Source: Bacteroidota bacterium (lineage in GTDB: Bacteria; Bacteroidota; Bacteroidia; B-17B0; Aurantibacillaceae). Taken from it: 64,000 nt of DNA. The notes below the pieces were generated by a model. That model was not told the origin of the DNA. It saw nothing but the letters and a program-made list of their open reading frames with translations, and did not search any database. Made by a program: the position numbers and the translations under genes. Below are positions 33,472 to 42,708 of the stretch, piece by piece; position 1 is the first letter of the stretch; every line of letters starts with the position of its first letter. The DNA is taken from contig JANYBY010000119.1 of assembly GCA_025360565.1 (NCBI GenBank), positions 1 to 64,000 on the forward strand, written 5' to 3'.

Positions 33472-34497
33472 TTGAATTTAGTTACAGGCGCCACCGGCAT
33501 TTTAGGAAGTCATGTTGTTTTAAAGCTCTTGCAAAACAACCAACCTGTTGTAGCCTGTAAACAAAAAAACAGCGACCTGAAAAAGATCGAACAATTATTT
33601 TCTTATTACAACGAACAAGATCTGTTTAAAAAAATTAGTTGGAAAGAGGTAGATGTTTGCGATGTATTTTCTATTGAAGAAGCTTTAGAGGGAGTTGAAA
33701 CCGTTTATCATTGCGCAGGTTTTGTTTCGTTTAATAAAAAGGACAGAAATGAATTATATAAGATAAATGAAAATGGAACATCAAATGTTTTAGCGGCATG
33801 CATGCACAAAAAAATAAGCGCCTTTTGTCATGTGAGTTCAGTGGCCACCATAAATAATTTAGATCATAAAGAACCGCTGGATGAAAATGTTTTTTGGAAA
33901 ACAGGCGGAAACGAGAGCGATTACGCTTTGAGTAAATACAACGGCGAGCGCGAAGTGTGGCGCGCAATGGAAGAAGGAATGAAGGCGCTGATCGTAAATC
34001 CCGGTGTTATTTTATCACCCGGTTTTTGGGATCAAAGTAGCTCTAAGTTATTTGGAAGATGTTATGCCGGAAATAAATATTATACCAACGGCTTGGCACC
34101 TTATATTTCGGCAAAAGATGCAGCCGCAATTATGATCGAATTAATTAAAAAAAAACAATTTGCAAACCGTTACATTTTAGCCGAAGGAAATTATTCGTTT
34201 AAAGAAATTGTAGACAACATTTTAACCAATTTCGGTAAGCCTAAAACATTCATTAACGCCAGTCGCGCACTTTTACAAATTGGCCGTTTTTTCGACTTTA
34301 TTTCCTCAAAAATTACCGGAAAAGAACAGCTTTTAAGTGCCGCAATTGTTGAAGCTGCATTCAATAAACAAACCTATTTAAACACTAAGCTTAACACCGC
34401 TTTACATTATAAATACACTCCAATAACAGAGGAAATTAAAGAGATTTGCAGGTTTTTTGGGCAAGACAGAAGCGTTTTGGGTGTTAAAATACTGTAA
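33472..34497 (+). CDS. NAD-dependent epimerase/dehydratase (extended SDR)
   Basis: A 341-residue extended short-chain dehydrogenase. TGATGILG at residues 5-12 is the nucleotide-binding glycine motif. VYHCAGFVSF near 82-91 is the N-A-G-like strand, and the catalytic Y151-x-x-x-K155 is in DYALSKYNGE. The substrate may be a sugar nucleotide or a dihydroflavonol/steroid-like ketone; sequence alone does not decide. It must start at the TTG at 33472: a stop lies four codons upstream, and no ATG precedes the glycine motif. It follows the PAP2-like gene by 9 bases. Confidence 0.9.
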   Translation: MNLVTGATGILGSHVVLKLLQNNQPVVACKQKNSDLKKIEQLFSYYNEQDLFKKISWKEVDVCDVFSIEEALEGVETVYHCAGFVSFNKKDRNELYKINENGTSNVLAACMHKKISAFCHVSSVATINNLDHKEPLDENVFWKTGGNESDYALSKYNGEREVWRAMEEGMKALIVNPGVILSPGFWDQSSSKLFGRCYAGNKYYTNGLAPYISAKDAAAIMIELIKKKQFANRYILAEGNYSFKEIVDNILTNFGKPKTFINASRALLQIGRFFDFISSKITGKEQLLSAAIVEAAFNKQTYLNTKLNTALHYKYTPITEEIKEICRFFGQDRSVLGVKIL

Positions 34498-34586
34498 GCC
34501 AATCGCTTAAACTTTGTCCGAATAAACATTATTTTGGTTTTTGTAAGTAATTTATATATCTTAGTCTATTATTTTACGTATTTAGT

Positions 34587-35204
34587 ATGCACATTGCGAT
34601 CGCGGGTAACATTGGTTCTGGAAAAACAACTTTAACTTCATTATTGGCCAAACATTACAAATGGCACGCCCATTATGAAGATGCAGACGACAATCCGTAC
34701 CTGAATGATTTTTATGAAGATATGCAACGATGGTCCTTTAACCTTCAGGTATATTTTTTAAACAATCGTTTCAATCAGGTACTGGATATCAGAAAAGGAA
34801 AACATACTGTTGTGCAGGACAGAACTATTTATGAAGACGCGTATATTTTTGCGCCAAACCTTCATGCAATGGGGCTGATGACCACAAGGGATTATGATAA
34901 TTATTTTTCGTTATTTAAATTAATGGAAGGCCTTGTAAAAGCTCCCGATCTAATTATTTATTTGCGCGCGGGTGTACCAACTCTTGTAAAACAAATTCAA
35001 AAACGCGGACGTGATTACGAAAATAGTATCAGGTTGGATTATTTAAAAAGATTGAACGAACGCTATGAAGCTTGGAGTACTTCATACGAATCGGGAAAAA
35101 TATTGGTAGTTGATGTGGATGATATTAATTTTAGTGAGAGTAAAGAAGATCTCGGAAAAGTTATTCGAATGATCGATGCACAGCTAAACGGCTTATTTAA
35201 ATAG
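34587..35204 (+). CDS. Deoxynucleoside kinase
   Basis: A 205-residue dNK-family enzyme that phosphorylates deoxyadenosine, deoxyguanosine or related nucleosides for salvage. The P-loop GNIGSGKT is at 7-14. The substrate-site acidic residues follow in HYEDADDNPYLNDFYED, and QDRTIYEDAYIFA contains the DR[ST]-like motif. The lid RGRDYENSIRLDYLKRLNERY (near 147-167) binds phosphate. Length fits bacterial dAK/dGK. The last base of its TAG is the first base of the GTG start of the next gene, so the two are coupled. Confidence 0.92.
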   Translation: MHIAIAGNIGSGKTTLTSLLAKHYKWHAHYEDADDNPYLNDFYEDMQRWSFNLQVYFLNNRFNQVLDIRKGKHTVVQDRTIYEDAYIFAPNLHAMGLMTTRDYDNYFSLFKLMEGLVKAPDLIIYLRAGVPTLVKQIQKRGRDYENSIRLDYLKRLNERYEAWSTSYESGKILVVDVDDINFSESKEDLGKVIRMIDAQLNGLFK

Positions 35205-35779
35205 TGAGTTTAATATTAAATAAAGAAGAAGAATTCTTCGACTTGTATTTTTCAAAACAAGTTGAGAAGGCAAAAACCGCCGGTGATCTTATATTGGCCT
35301 ACGATGGTGTTTTAAATACCGAAACTATTTCGAAATTAGAATCAGAAATTGAAGCAAAGATCTTAGAAAAAGGCTTGCCAAAATCGGTTGTAAAAAAAGT
35401 TTTTTTTATTTGTGTTGAATCTCTGCAAAACATGCTAATTCATGGACACAAGGATGATGGCGGCGCGCAGCACAACTTTTTTGTTTTATATGCTACGCCT
35501 AAGGAAGTTAAGGTTACCGTTGCAAATCTTATTACCAATACGGTGAAAGAAAAATTAACCCGCGATATGGATAAAATAAATTCATTCGATGATCCTGCAC
35601 AATTAAAAACCTATTATCTTGAGCATTTAGAAAATAATGAGCTTAGTGATAAAGGCGGAGCGGGATTAGGATTTATTACCATTGGCATGAAAAGCGGAAA
35701 TAAATTAAAACCTACCTTTGAACCTATTGGCGACATTCGTTCGCTTTTTTTATTAGAGATCACCATCAACGCGGAGTAA
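35204..35779 (+). CDS. SiaB family protein kinase (DUF6272)
   Basis: A 191-residue protein with features of a GHKL-type ATPase domain. FFICVESLQNMLIHG near residues 67-81 is N-box-like, and LSDKGGAGLGFITIG near 148-162 is G-box-like. This is the pattern of SiaB-like serine kinases that phosphorylate STAS-domain partners. No STAS or phosphatase partner gene is adjacent, so its target is unknown. It starts with GTG and overlaps the nucleoside kinase gene by one base. It ends 56 bases before the convergent rsmA gene. Confidence 0.82.
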   Translation: MSLILNKEEEFFDLYFSKQVEKAKTAGDLILAYDGVLNTETISKLESEIEAKILEKGLPKSVVKKVFFICVESLQNMLIHGHKDDGGAQHNFFVLYATPKEVKVTVANLITNTVKEKLTRDMDKINSFDDPAQLKTYYLEHLENNELSDKGGAGLGFITIGMKSGNKLKPTFEPIGDIRSLFLLEITINAE

Positions 35780-35784
35780 CTGAA

Positions 35785-35830
35785 AGACCTGCAAGGTTTT
35801 GTCGGATATATATAGGCCTTGTTGGTTCAG
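35785..35830. repeat. Imperfect inverted repeat between convergent genes
   Basis: AGACCTGCAAGGTTTT is matched in loose inverted form by AGGCCTTGTTGGTTC around a TATATA-rich centre. It may serve as a terminator for both the SiaB-like kinase and rsmA genes, or be a spacer repeat. Confidence 0.35.
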
Positions 35831-35835
35831 CGAAC

Positions 35836-36615
35836 TTAAACCTTACTTTTTTCTTCCACAAAATTTGTTAGCTCAACAAATTGAGCTACACTTAATTGTT
35901 CGGGCCTTTTTTCAAACAAAGGATGCGTTACCTCAGCAGAGAAAAAAAGCGGTTTAATGGAATTGCGAATTTGTTTTCGCCTTTGGTTAAAAGTTGTTTT
36001 AACTACTTTGAAAAAAAGAACTTCATTACAATCCAATTGTTTCACATCGTTTCTTATAAACCGTACAACGGCGCTTTTTACTTTGGGCTGAGGACTAAAA
36101 ACATTTTCGTGAACTGTAAATAAATATTCAATGGTGTAAAAAGCCTGCAACAGCACGCTTAAAATGCCATATGTTTTAGTGCCGGGTTTTTCGGCCATTC
36201 GCTGTGCCACCTCCTTTTGAAACATACCTACTACAACTGAAACGTTATTTCTGTTCTCCAAAATTCTGAACATGATCTGACTCGAAATATTGTACGGAAA
36301 ATTACCTATCACATTAAATTTGGCGCCGCCTGATTTTTCGAGATCTATTTCCAAAAAATCTCCAAAAATTATCTTATCTTTTTTCTCGGAAAATTCTTTT
36401 TTTAAATGTTCGATCGATTCCTTGTCAATATCTAAAGCAGTAAAATGTTCTAGGTCGTTTATTAAATACTTAGTAAGCACGCCGGTTCCGGGGCCAATTT
36501 CAATAAGCGGAGTAGTTCTGTCTTTTTCGAGCATCGCGTTCACAATTTTTTTTGCAATGTTCTCATCGCATAAAAAATGTTGCCCTAAATGTTTTTTGGC
36601 TCTTACAGGCTGCAC
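35836..36615 (-). CDS. rsmA: 16S rRNA adenine dimethyltransferase RsmA (KsgA)
   Basis: A 259-residue methyltransferase that dimethylates the two adjacent adenines in helix 45 of 16S rRNA. The SAM-binding motif EIGPGTGVLT is at residues 39-48, the acidic strand residue lies in ALDIDKE near 60-66, and the catalytic NFPY is at 105-108. The FSPQPKVKSAVVRF segment and the C-terminal domain are normal. The start is a GTG at 36615, 2 bases after the stop of prfB, so the two are cotranscribed. Confidence 0.96.
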   Translation of the reverse strand: MQPVRAKKHLGQHFLCDENIAKKIVNAMLEKDRTTPLIEIGPGTGVLTKYLINDLEHFTALDIDKESIEHLKKEFSEKKDKIIFGDFLEIDLEKSGGAKFNVIGNFPYNISSQIMFRILENRNNVSVVVGMFQKEVAQRMAEKPGTKTYGILSVLLQAFYTIEYLFTVHENVFSPQPKVKSAVVRFIRNDVKQLDCNEVLFFKVVKTTFNQRRKQIRNSIKPLFFSAEVTHPLFEKRPEQLSVAQFVELTNFVEEKSKV

Positions 36616-36617
36616 TA

Positions 36618-37728
36618 TTATTCGTTTGTTTTAGAAGTTTTTTTACCGCCCAATTGCATTAAATACGCCTTTATTAATTCGTCCAGGTTTCCGTTTAAAA
36701 CACCTTCGGCATCTGTTATTTTTAATTCGGTGCGCACATCGTTTACCATTTTATAAGGATGTAAAACATAACTTCGTATTTGCGATCCCCATTCAATTTT
36801 CATTTTACTGTCTTCAACCGCTGCTTTTGCTTCGTTGCGCTTTCGCATTTCTAATTCGTATAATTGCGAACGTAACATTTTTAAAGCCCTTTCTTTATTA
36901 CCGAGCTGAGATCTTTCCACTTGACAAACAACTACAATGCCCGTTGGCTTGTGAAGCATTTGCACTTTTGTTTCTACTTTATTTACGTTTTGTCCGCCGG
37001 CACCGCCGCTTCTCGAAGTAGAAATTTCCAAGTCGGCAGGTTTAATTTCTATTTCAATCGTATCATCTACAATTGGGTAAACATATACCGAAGCAAAACT
37101 GGTATGGCGTTTGGCGTTCGAGTCAAACGGACTGATGCGCACCAAACGGTGCACGCCGTTTTCTCCTTTCAAATAACCAAATGCAAAATCGCCCTCGATC
37201 TGTAACGAAACTGATTTTATTCCTGCCGCGTCTCCGGCATTATAATCTAACTCAGAGATCTTGAATCCATTTTTCTCGGCCCACATTAAATACATGCGCA
37301 TTAACATGCCCGCCCAATCACAACTTTCGGTTCCACCTGCACCTGAATTTATTTGAAGCACACAACTTAAATGGTCTTCAGGGGCACTGAGCATATTTTT
37401 AAACTCAATATCCTCCAGTTTTTTTAAACAATGGCGGTATTCCAGATCTGTTTCTTCTTCGGTAGCATCGCCGCTTTTGTAAAAATCGTAAAGCGTATTA
37501 AGGTCGTCGAGCTGCCTCGAAAGCTCTTCGTAGCCAACGGTCCAGGACTTAACCTGTTTTACCTCGTTTAAAATTTTTTCTGCTTTTTTTGGATCGTTCC
37601 AAAAGTTGGGATCAAGCGTTTTTTCTTCTAAAAGCTCAAGATCGTGTTTCTTTCTATCGTAGTCAAAGAAACCCCCTTAATGCCAGACGGCGTTCGTTTA
37701 ACTCTTTTAATTGGTCGTTTGTAAACAT
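36618..37728 (-). CDS. prfB: Peptide chain release factor 2, with programmed +1 frameshift
   Basis: Release factor 2 recognises UGA and UAA stop codons. The gene needs a +1 ribosomal frameshift: an ATG at 37728 opens 21 codons (MFTNDQLKELNERRLALRGFL, one residue shortened here) ending at an in-frame UGA at 37665-37663. Reading resumes in the +1 frame as D-Y-D-R-K-K-H and runs to the stop at 36618. The product is 369 residues, close to the 365 of E. coli RF2. The stop-recognition tripeptide SPF is at about 199-201, and the catalytic GGQ at about 244-246 lies in SGGAGGQNVNKVET. UGA itself controls the level of the factor that reads it. rsmA follows 2 bases later. An annotator using only open frames would start it wrongly at 37394. 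Confidence 0.95.
37663..37677 (-). promoter_or_regulatory. prfB programmed +1 frameshift site
   Basis: On the minus strand the site reads AGGGGG-TTT-CTT-TGA. It has a Shine-Dalgarno-like stimulator 3 bases before the slippery CTT, followed by TGA and then C. This is the canonical RF2 arrangement. Slow termination at the UGA when RF2 is scarce lets the tRNA slip from CUU to UUU. Confidence 0.95.
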
Positions 37729-37790
37729 GATGTAAATGTACACAAAATAATTATACTTACGCTTATATCTCCCCGACCAACACAGTTAAG

Positions 37791-37883
37791 TGCCACTGAT
37801 TTCGCAAATTCACACAGATTTTATTCACAGATATTTTTTTATTTGCTATTGCAATCTGTGAAAATCAGTGAAATCTGTGGCAG
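37791..37883. repeat. TCTGTG-type inverted repeat upstream of prfB
   Basis: GCCACTGATTTCGC with ACACAGATT (37792-37820) is mirrored by AATCTGTG, then ATCAGTGAAATCTGTGGC (about 37853-37882). It is a relative of the TCTGCG repeats at 1861 and 10995. The 344-base gap 37729-38072 holds this and the next repeat and no gene. Confidence 0.6.
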
Positions 37884-37964
37884 AGAAATCGGAAATTTGT
37901 CGCAATGGAATTCTGCTAATTTTTCACCAATCTGAGCGACCTGATTTCACGAACCTATGTTAAC

Positions 37965-38045
37965 TAATCAAATCTGGTTTACTTACAGATTAGTGGAATT
38001 TTTTTAAACACAAATTAGTGATTGTTAGTGTAATTCGGGGCAAGA
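37965..38045. repeat. Second, diverged TCTG-type repeat block
   Basis: CAAATCTGG, ACAGATTAGTGGAATTT and ACAAATTAGTGATTGTTAGTG followed by GTAATTCGGGG resemble halves of the previous repeat with A/T substitutions. It lies between prfB and the membrane-protein gene that ends at 38073. Confidence 0.4.
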
Positions 38046-38072
38046 AACTACACGGCAACGCCGTGGGCCCAA

Positions 38073-38957
38073 TTATTTTCTTCCTCTTCTGAACTCAACT
38101 TCACCTGCCTCTTTTGCCGGCCAAAAATAAATATAGGTTAAGATCATAATTAAACCAAAGCTTACAAGGCCCATTACAAACGCGATGTATAAATGCATAA
38201 GGATGCCTAAAATAATAAATGGTTTTTTTATTTTATTAACCCAGATCAACAATGGAAAAAGCAACTGATAGATCAAAACTAAAAAATTAAAGAACACCAG
38301 TAAAATTGCGATACTGTCAATATTGTGCGAAATAAAAGGCAAGGTAAAATGATTTACTTCAGAAGCCATGATCACCGCTTTGCCGTGCCGCCAATCCATA
38401 TTACCCAATTTTGTTATTGCCGAAGTGAAGTAAACAAGACAGATCTGAATGATGACCGCTAATACGCTGAAGTTATGCGCGCAGATCTTCATTTTATTTT
38501 TTTTCTCCATAAACAAGGGTACAGTGTGGGAAGTGAATTTGTCGGAAATAAAAATATTAAAAAATAATAATTGGTTTAGTAAATAATCTCCGCCGGTTAA
38601 GGTGGGATAAATTTTATTGAAAATATTCAGCACAAAGAACCAGATCAAAAAATCGAACAGCAAATAAATACGGTTTTTAAATAAACTAAAAATACACAAA
38701 ATGAGCAGCGGAACAATGAACCATAAACTTGCCCCGGGGCTTTCGCGGTTATAAAGAAAAAAAGCAAGGCTTTTAAAAAAACCGATGTCATACGGATGGC
38801 TGTAAACAATACTGTTTTGGCCAAATAACAGATTGTAATAAAATAACCAATAACAACATTTAACCAATAAAAAGACATACAACAGCCGTTTAAACCAAAC
38901 AGATCTTGTTTTAAAATTAAAATCGGCGAAAAAATATGATAATGCCTTTATAAGCAT
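38073..38957 (-). CDS. HTTM-like multi-pass membrane protein
   Basis: A 294-residue integral membrane protein with about seven or eight hydrophobic helices. The segment YFTSAITKLGNMDWRHGKAV near residues 177-196 resembles the conserved core of HTTM/vitamin-K-carboxylase-like membrane proteins (an interfacial K-L...W...G pattern). The second part, HLYIAFVMGLVSFGLIMI, fits a late helix of that family. Catalytic ability is not evident. Elsewhere in bacteria HTTM proteins often occur with DCC-family proteins, and one such gene lies at 46757. The gene diverges from the glycosyltransferase-like gene at 39086. Confidence 0.55.
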   Translation of the reverse strand: MLIKALSYFFADFNFKTRSVWFKRLLYVFLLVKCCYWLFYYNLLFGQNSIVYSHPYDIGFFKSLAFFLYNRESPGASLWFIVPLLILCIFSLFKNRIYLLFDFLIWFFVLNIFNKIYPTLTGGDYLLNQLLFFNIFISDKFTSHTVPLFMEKKNKMKICAHNFSVLAVIIQICLVYFTSAITKLGNMDWRHGKAVIMASEVNHFTLPFISHNIDSIAILLVFFNFLVLIYQLLFPLLIWVNKIKKPFIILGILMHLYIAFVMGLVSFGLIMILTYIYFWPAKEAGEVEFRRGRK

Positions 38958-39085
38958 TTATTTGTTTTAGAATATAAATTTAGATGTTTATTTTTATGAA
39001 ATGGTTCGTAAGAAGTCTTGATAAATTTGAAGGCGCAATGCATGTGATAATAAAAGTAACAAATAACAGCACATGAAATAATAAA

Positions 39086-40291
39086 ATGTTAGATTTTAAT
39101 AAAAAATATTGGAAATGGATCATTCCCGCGTTATGCGCGCTTTACTGTTTATTTGAAGCGAATGGCAAAGGCGATTTTTATATTTTTTTGTCGGCCGCCG
39201 ATGACCTGGGTAAACACGAAAATATTTTTGAAAAAAAGTATGTGGACGGGTATCATTATTATTATTCCGTTTTATTTGCTCTTTTTTTAAAGCCCTTTGC
39301 GGCTTTGCCTTATTTGCCTTTAAAATTTTGCTGGCAATTTTTAAACGCGCTTTTGTTCTTTAATTTATTGCAAATTTTTTATAAAAGCGAACTTGTTTCA
39401 AAATTAAAAAGAAAGGACCTTTTTATTCTTTTGGTATTTATTGTTTCCCTTCGGTTTTTCATCGATAACATTCACCATTCGCAAATTACCATCTTAATAC
39501 TGTGGTGCTGCATTAAGGGCTTAACGCTTATTTCGCAGGATAAACCAATAACAGGCGCACTCATCTTGGCAATTGGCGTTAATATAAAGTTATTGCCAAT
39601 TGTTTTTGTGCCTTATTTAATTTACCGTGGTTATTTTAAAGCAGCGCTTTTTACTGCCGGCTTTTATATTGCGTTCATGTTTTTTCCATCCTTAATTATC
39701 GGGCAAGAATATAACATGGCTTTGCTGAAAGAATGGGCCAAATTAATTAACCCAACCAATCAAATACATGTGCTGGATGTGGATGAAAGAAGTTTTCACG
39801 GCCTCTCTACCTTGTTCTCCACCTTGTTTGTAAAAGATGTGCCCGATGTTTACGCTTTAAAAATTACCCGAAATATTGCGGATGTATCCTTAGAAACCCT
39901 TTCAAAAATAATTTTAATTACTCGTTTGATCCTGATCGCTTTTACTTTGTATTTTTTAAACTTGAAGTTTTTTGCGAAGGCAAAAACAAATTTTGCGCAA
40001 TGTATCGAGCTAAGTTATATCCTGCTTCTCATCCCGCTAATTTTTCCGCATCAGCAGCATTACGCGTTCATTTTTGCCATTCCGGCATTCGCTGTGATCT
40101 TGTATACCGTAATGATAAATAAAGATCAAAAAGCAATAACAGTTTTACTTATTCTTATTGCGCTGGGCTTTAGTTTAAAATTAATTTTAGGGGTATTCGA
40201 TGACTATTATGTACACTTTAAATTAATAACGTATTGCGCCTTGCTGCTGATACCGTTATTGGTGTGGGTGAAAAGAAAGGAAGCGGTTTAA
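39086..40291 (+). CDS. GT87-type membrane glycosyltransferase
   Basis: A 401-residue integral membrane protein with about ten hydrophobic segments, of the DUF2029/GT87 polyprenol-phosphate-mannosyltransferase-like family. An early acidic residue after the first helix lies in ANGKGDFYIFLSAADDL (D31), matching the catalytic-loop position of GT-C enzymes. GVNIKLLPIVFVPYLIYRG near 165-183 is the typical K-x-x-P motif of the family. It probably adds a sugar from a lipid-linked donor to an envelope polymer. It stands alone between spacer repeats and converges with the large PKD protein gene. Confidence 0.8.
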   Translation: MLDFNKKYWKWIIPALCALYCLFEANGKGDFYIFLSAADDLGKHENIFEKKYVDGYHYYYSVLFALFLKPFAALPYLPLKFCWQFLNALLFFNLLQIFYKSELVSKLKRKDLFILLVFIVSLRFFIDNIHHSQITILILWCCIKGLTLISQDKPITGALILAIGVNIKLLPIVFVPYLIYRGYFKAALFTAGFYIAFMFFPSLIIGQEYNMALLKEWAKLINPTNQIHVLDVDERSFHGLSTLFSTLFVKDVPDVYALKITRNIADVSLETLSKIILITRLILIAFTLYFLNLKFFAKAKTNFAQCIELSYILLLIPLIFPHQQHYAFIFAIPAFAVILYTVMINKDQKAITVLLILIALGFSLKLILGVFDDYYVHFKLITYCALLLIPLLVWVKRKEAV

Positions 40292-40324
40292 TAATTGTGC
40301 CTGTAGTCGAAACGTGAAATATAT

Positions 40325-40463
40325 CACCCCTGATGGGGTTTAATCGCAAAGCGGGAATTGTTTCTACCGATATTTTACCCCTATGCTGTAATAGAATAAG
40401 GCTCCATCGGAGCCAAATATTGGTAGAAAACAAATAAGATAAAGATTTAAGTGCCGTAGGCAC
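40325..40463. repeat. Nested hairpin repeat array between convergent genes
   Basis: Three short palindromes lie in 140 bases: ACCCCTGATGGGGT (40326-40339), GGCTCCATCGGAGCC (40400-40414) and GTGCCGTAGGCAC (40451-40463). The middle one is enclosed by a longer stem, TTTCTACCGATATTT (about 40361-40375) with AAATATTGGTAGAAA (40415-40429). Similar units recur in intergenic regions of many Bacteroidota. Confidence 0.7.
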
Positions 40464-40497
40464 GCAATAGATTTTCTATGCTTTGAACAGAAAAAGC

Positions 40498-42708
40498 CTA
40501 ATAATCGTCGGCCCTCAGTAATAAAACAGTTCCTTGTTTGTATTCCTGTCCTAACGTTACATCGTTGTTGTAATTAATTATCCAAACGTACACATCTTGC
40601 TCGCAACTTTTGCCGTTAAATCTGCCGTCCCAGCCTTGCGTAAAATCGTTACCGCTGTAAATATGCTGCCCCCATTTATTATAAATATCAAAATGATAAT
40701 CGGATACGCCAATGGCCTTTGGCATAAATACATCGTTCATGCCATCTTTATTGGGCGTAAATGTATTGGGGATCCAAAATCTGAACTCCGGTAAAATTCG
40801 TATTTCGTGCCTTGCAGTGTCGGGACAGTTGAACTGATTATTTACAATTTGAACAACTTGGTATTTGCCCGGAGCCATATAAGTATGTATACAATTTATG
40901 GCGGTTAACGAATTGCCATCGCCAAAATAATAAGTGGCCGAAGTAATATCATCGCTCGAGCGGTTTAAAAAAGTAATGTCGGGATCAAAAATGGTGGTGA
41001 GTGTAGGCGACCAAATAAAATCTGCTTTTGGCGAAGGGTTAACCGTAATATTTGAAACAGAGGTTATGGCAGTATCAATACACAAACCGCTTGTGGTTGC
41101 AATTAAAGTAACACCATAAACACCCGGCGGAGAAAAAATTTGAACAGGCTGATACGCGTGCGAAGTGTTACCGTTACTGAAAATCCAGGTGTAGTTTAAC
41201 GGTAATGGGCTGTAACTGCCGTTGCTGAAAGCCACATGGGCAGGGTCGCACAGGCTGGTAGGTAAATTATTTATTTTTGCAATTGGCCTGCCAACAACAC
41301 GAATACTGTCTATCATTGAATCAATACACGTAAGTTGCTTGCCAACTAATTTTACGTTAAATATTCCGGGTACTGTATACGTAACGCCGCTCGGGCTTTT
41401 TACTGTTGATGTGCTTGGTGTTGCGGCAGGTGTAAAATCCCATTTATAAGTTGCGCCGTTTATATAAATTCCTGTATTGGTAAAACTAAACGAATTTCCT
41501 ATTAAACATTGTTTATCGTAACCTTTAAAACTAACCTTGAGCTGGGGATAAATATAATATAATTTTTTGGAGGTATCGGCGCAAGGCTTGCCGGGATTAG
41601 CAATTAGAGATACTAAGTATTTTCCGGTATCCTGAAAAGTATACGTTGGATTAAAGACCTGCGATGTATCGGCCAAAGTTCCGTTAACCCCAAAGTCCCA
41701 ATGATATGAGAGTGCGCCAACGTTACCAAAACTTTGGTTGGTAAAAGTAATGGTACTGCCTTCGCACTTTTGAATTTGGTCGGCAAAGATACTTGCTACG
41801 TTTACAACACAAGGTGTTACATTAAATTGAAAATCGCGATAGTGAGTATTAATTAAAATGCCACCTCTAAATTCCTGCACACAAACGCCCACAACATATT
41901 GCCCAATTAAATTTGGCCTTCCGGTTAACATACCTGTAACAGGGTTTACGCTAAACGCGGGATTAGCGGCAATAGGATAACTACCTGAGTAAGTACCCGA
42001 ATAATTTACGGTTGAATAAGTGGGAGCCGTTGCGGCAGTGGGGCAACCGGCAGTGCCCAATGAAGGGCAAGCGGGATCTAATCCCAAAAAAGGCGAATAC
42101 AACGAATAAACCAATTGATCGCCATCAGGATCGGTTGCAGAATGATCGAACGAAAAAGGCAAATTGTTACAAATAAATATTGGCGGAAATTTTTTAAACC
42201 TTGGGGAGCTGTTAACAGCAACTACTTCCGGACCCGGAATTTTTGTAAAATAAGTTGCCCCTTGATCGCCTGGATTTACAAGATTAATAATTGAATTGTT
42301 ACGGCAACAACGTTGATAAACCAAATAGTAACCTCCTAATTTTGGCGGTAAATTTATGGTATAAGTATAAACGCCCTCTTCAACACAAACGCCGCTTGGC
42401 GGGGTAATGCAGAGGTTATTGATGCTTGGTGGAATATTTGTAATAACAGGCAAGCCAATATTAATGGTGGAATCTATCTGTCCGGTTAGTCCGTCAATAA
42501 CGGTGATGAGTGCTGTAGGTAAATTTCCGGGATCCGTTCCATCAAAATTGGGGCCACCCGAAGCGCAATCCCTGTAAATTTTAAGTGTGATCCTGTAATT
42601 ATTTCCTCCCAAATTATCATAGATCATTTCGCCGCCCACAATGTGTTTTGAATACACACCGCTGCTTAAAAAAATAAAAAATAATATGAATAAAAAGCTC
42701 TTTTTCAC
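40498..42708 (-). CDS. PKD-domain surface protein with T9SS type B (gliding-type) C-terminus
   Basis: A 736-residue secreted protein. A signal peptide starts at a GTG codon (KKSFLFILFFIFLSSGVYS). The N-terminal domain begins HIVGGEMIYDNLGGNNYRI, a region often found at the start of Bacteroidota adhesins. PKD-like repeats follow, for example FGNVGALSYHWDFGVNG, GATYKWDFTPAA and ATYYFGDGNS. The last ~90 residues form a type B sorting domain: FWIPNTFTPNKDGMND, then F-D-I-Y-N-K-W-G, then GWDGRFNGK and DVYVW. Proteins of this kind attach to the cell surface or support gliding; the binding target is unknown. A longer TTG-started frame adds 8 residues that do not suit a signal peptide. Confidence 0.9.
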   Translation of the reverse strand: MKKSFLFILFFIFLSSGVYSKHIVGGEMIYDNLGGNNYRITLKIYRDCASGGPNFDGTDPGNLPTALITVIDGLTGQIDSTINIGLPVITNIPPSINNLCITPPSGVCVEEGVYTYTINLPPKLGGYYLVYQRCCRNNSIINLVNPGDQGATYFTKIPGPEVVAVNSSPRFKKFPPIFICNNLPFSFDHSATDPDGDQLVYSLYSPFLGLDPACPSLGTAGCPTAATAPTYSTVNYSGTYSGSYPIAANPAFSVNPVTGMLTGRPNLIGQYVVGVCVQEFRGGILINTHYRDFQFNVTPCVVNVASIFADQIQKCEGSTITFTNQSFGNVGALSYHWDFGVNGTLADTSQVFNPTYTFQDTGKYLVSLIANPGKPCADTSKKLYYIYPQLKVSFKGYDKQCLIGNSFSFTNTGIYINGATYKWDFTPAATPSTSTVKSPSGVTYTVPGIFNVKLVGKQLTCIDSMIDSIRVVGRPIAKINNLPTSLCDPAHVAFSNGSYSPLPLNYTWIFSNGNTSHAYQPVQIFSPPGVYGVTLIATTSGLCIDTAITSVSNITVNPSPKADFIWSPTLTTIFDPDITFLNRSSDDITSATYYFGDGNSLTAINCIHTYMAPGKYQVVQIVNNQFNCPDTARHEIRILPEFRFWIPNTFTPNKDGMNDVFMPKAIGVSDYHFDIYNKWGQHIYSGNDFTQGWDGRFNGKSCEQDVYVWIINYNNDVTLGQEYKQGTVLLLRADDY

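Noticed and set aside
36618..37394. prfB as a 258-residue gene starting at the internal ATG
   Set aside because: The upstream sequence encodes the normal RF2 N-terminus once the +1 shift at 37663 is applied.
37711..37935. A 74-codon frame upstream of prfB
   Set aside because: It overlaps the prfB start on the other strand and is built from the TCTGTG repeat.
40218..40463. An 81-codon minus-strand frame between the GT87 and PKD genes
   Set aside because: It covers the nested palindromes and the antisense of the GT87 3' end; no coding character.
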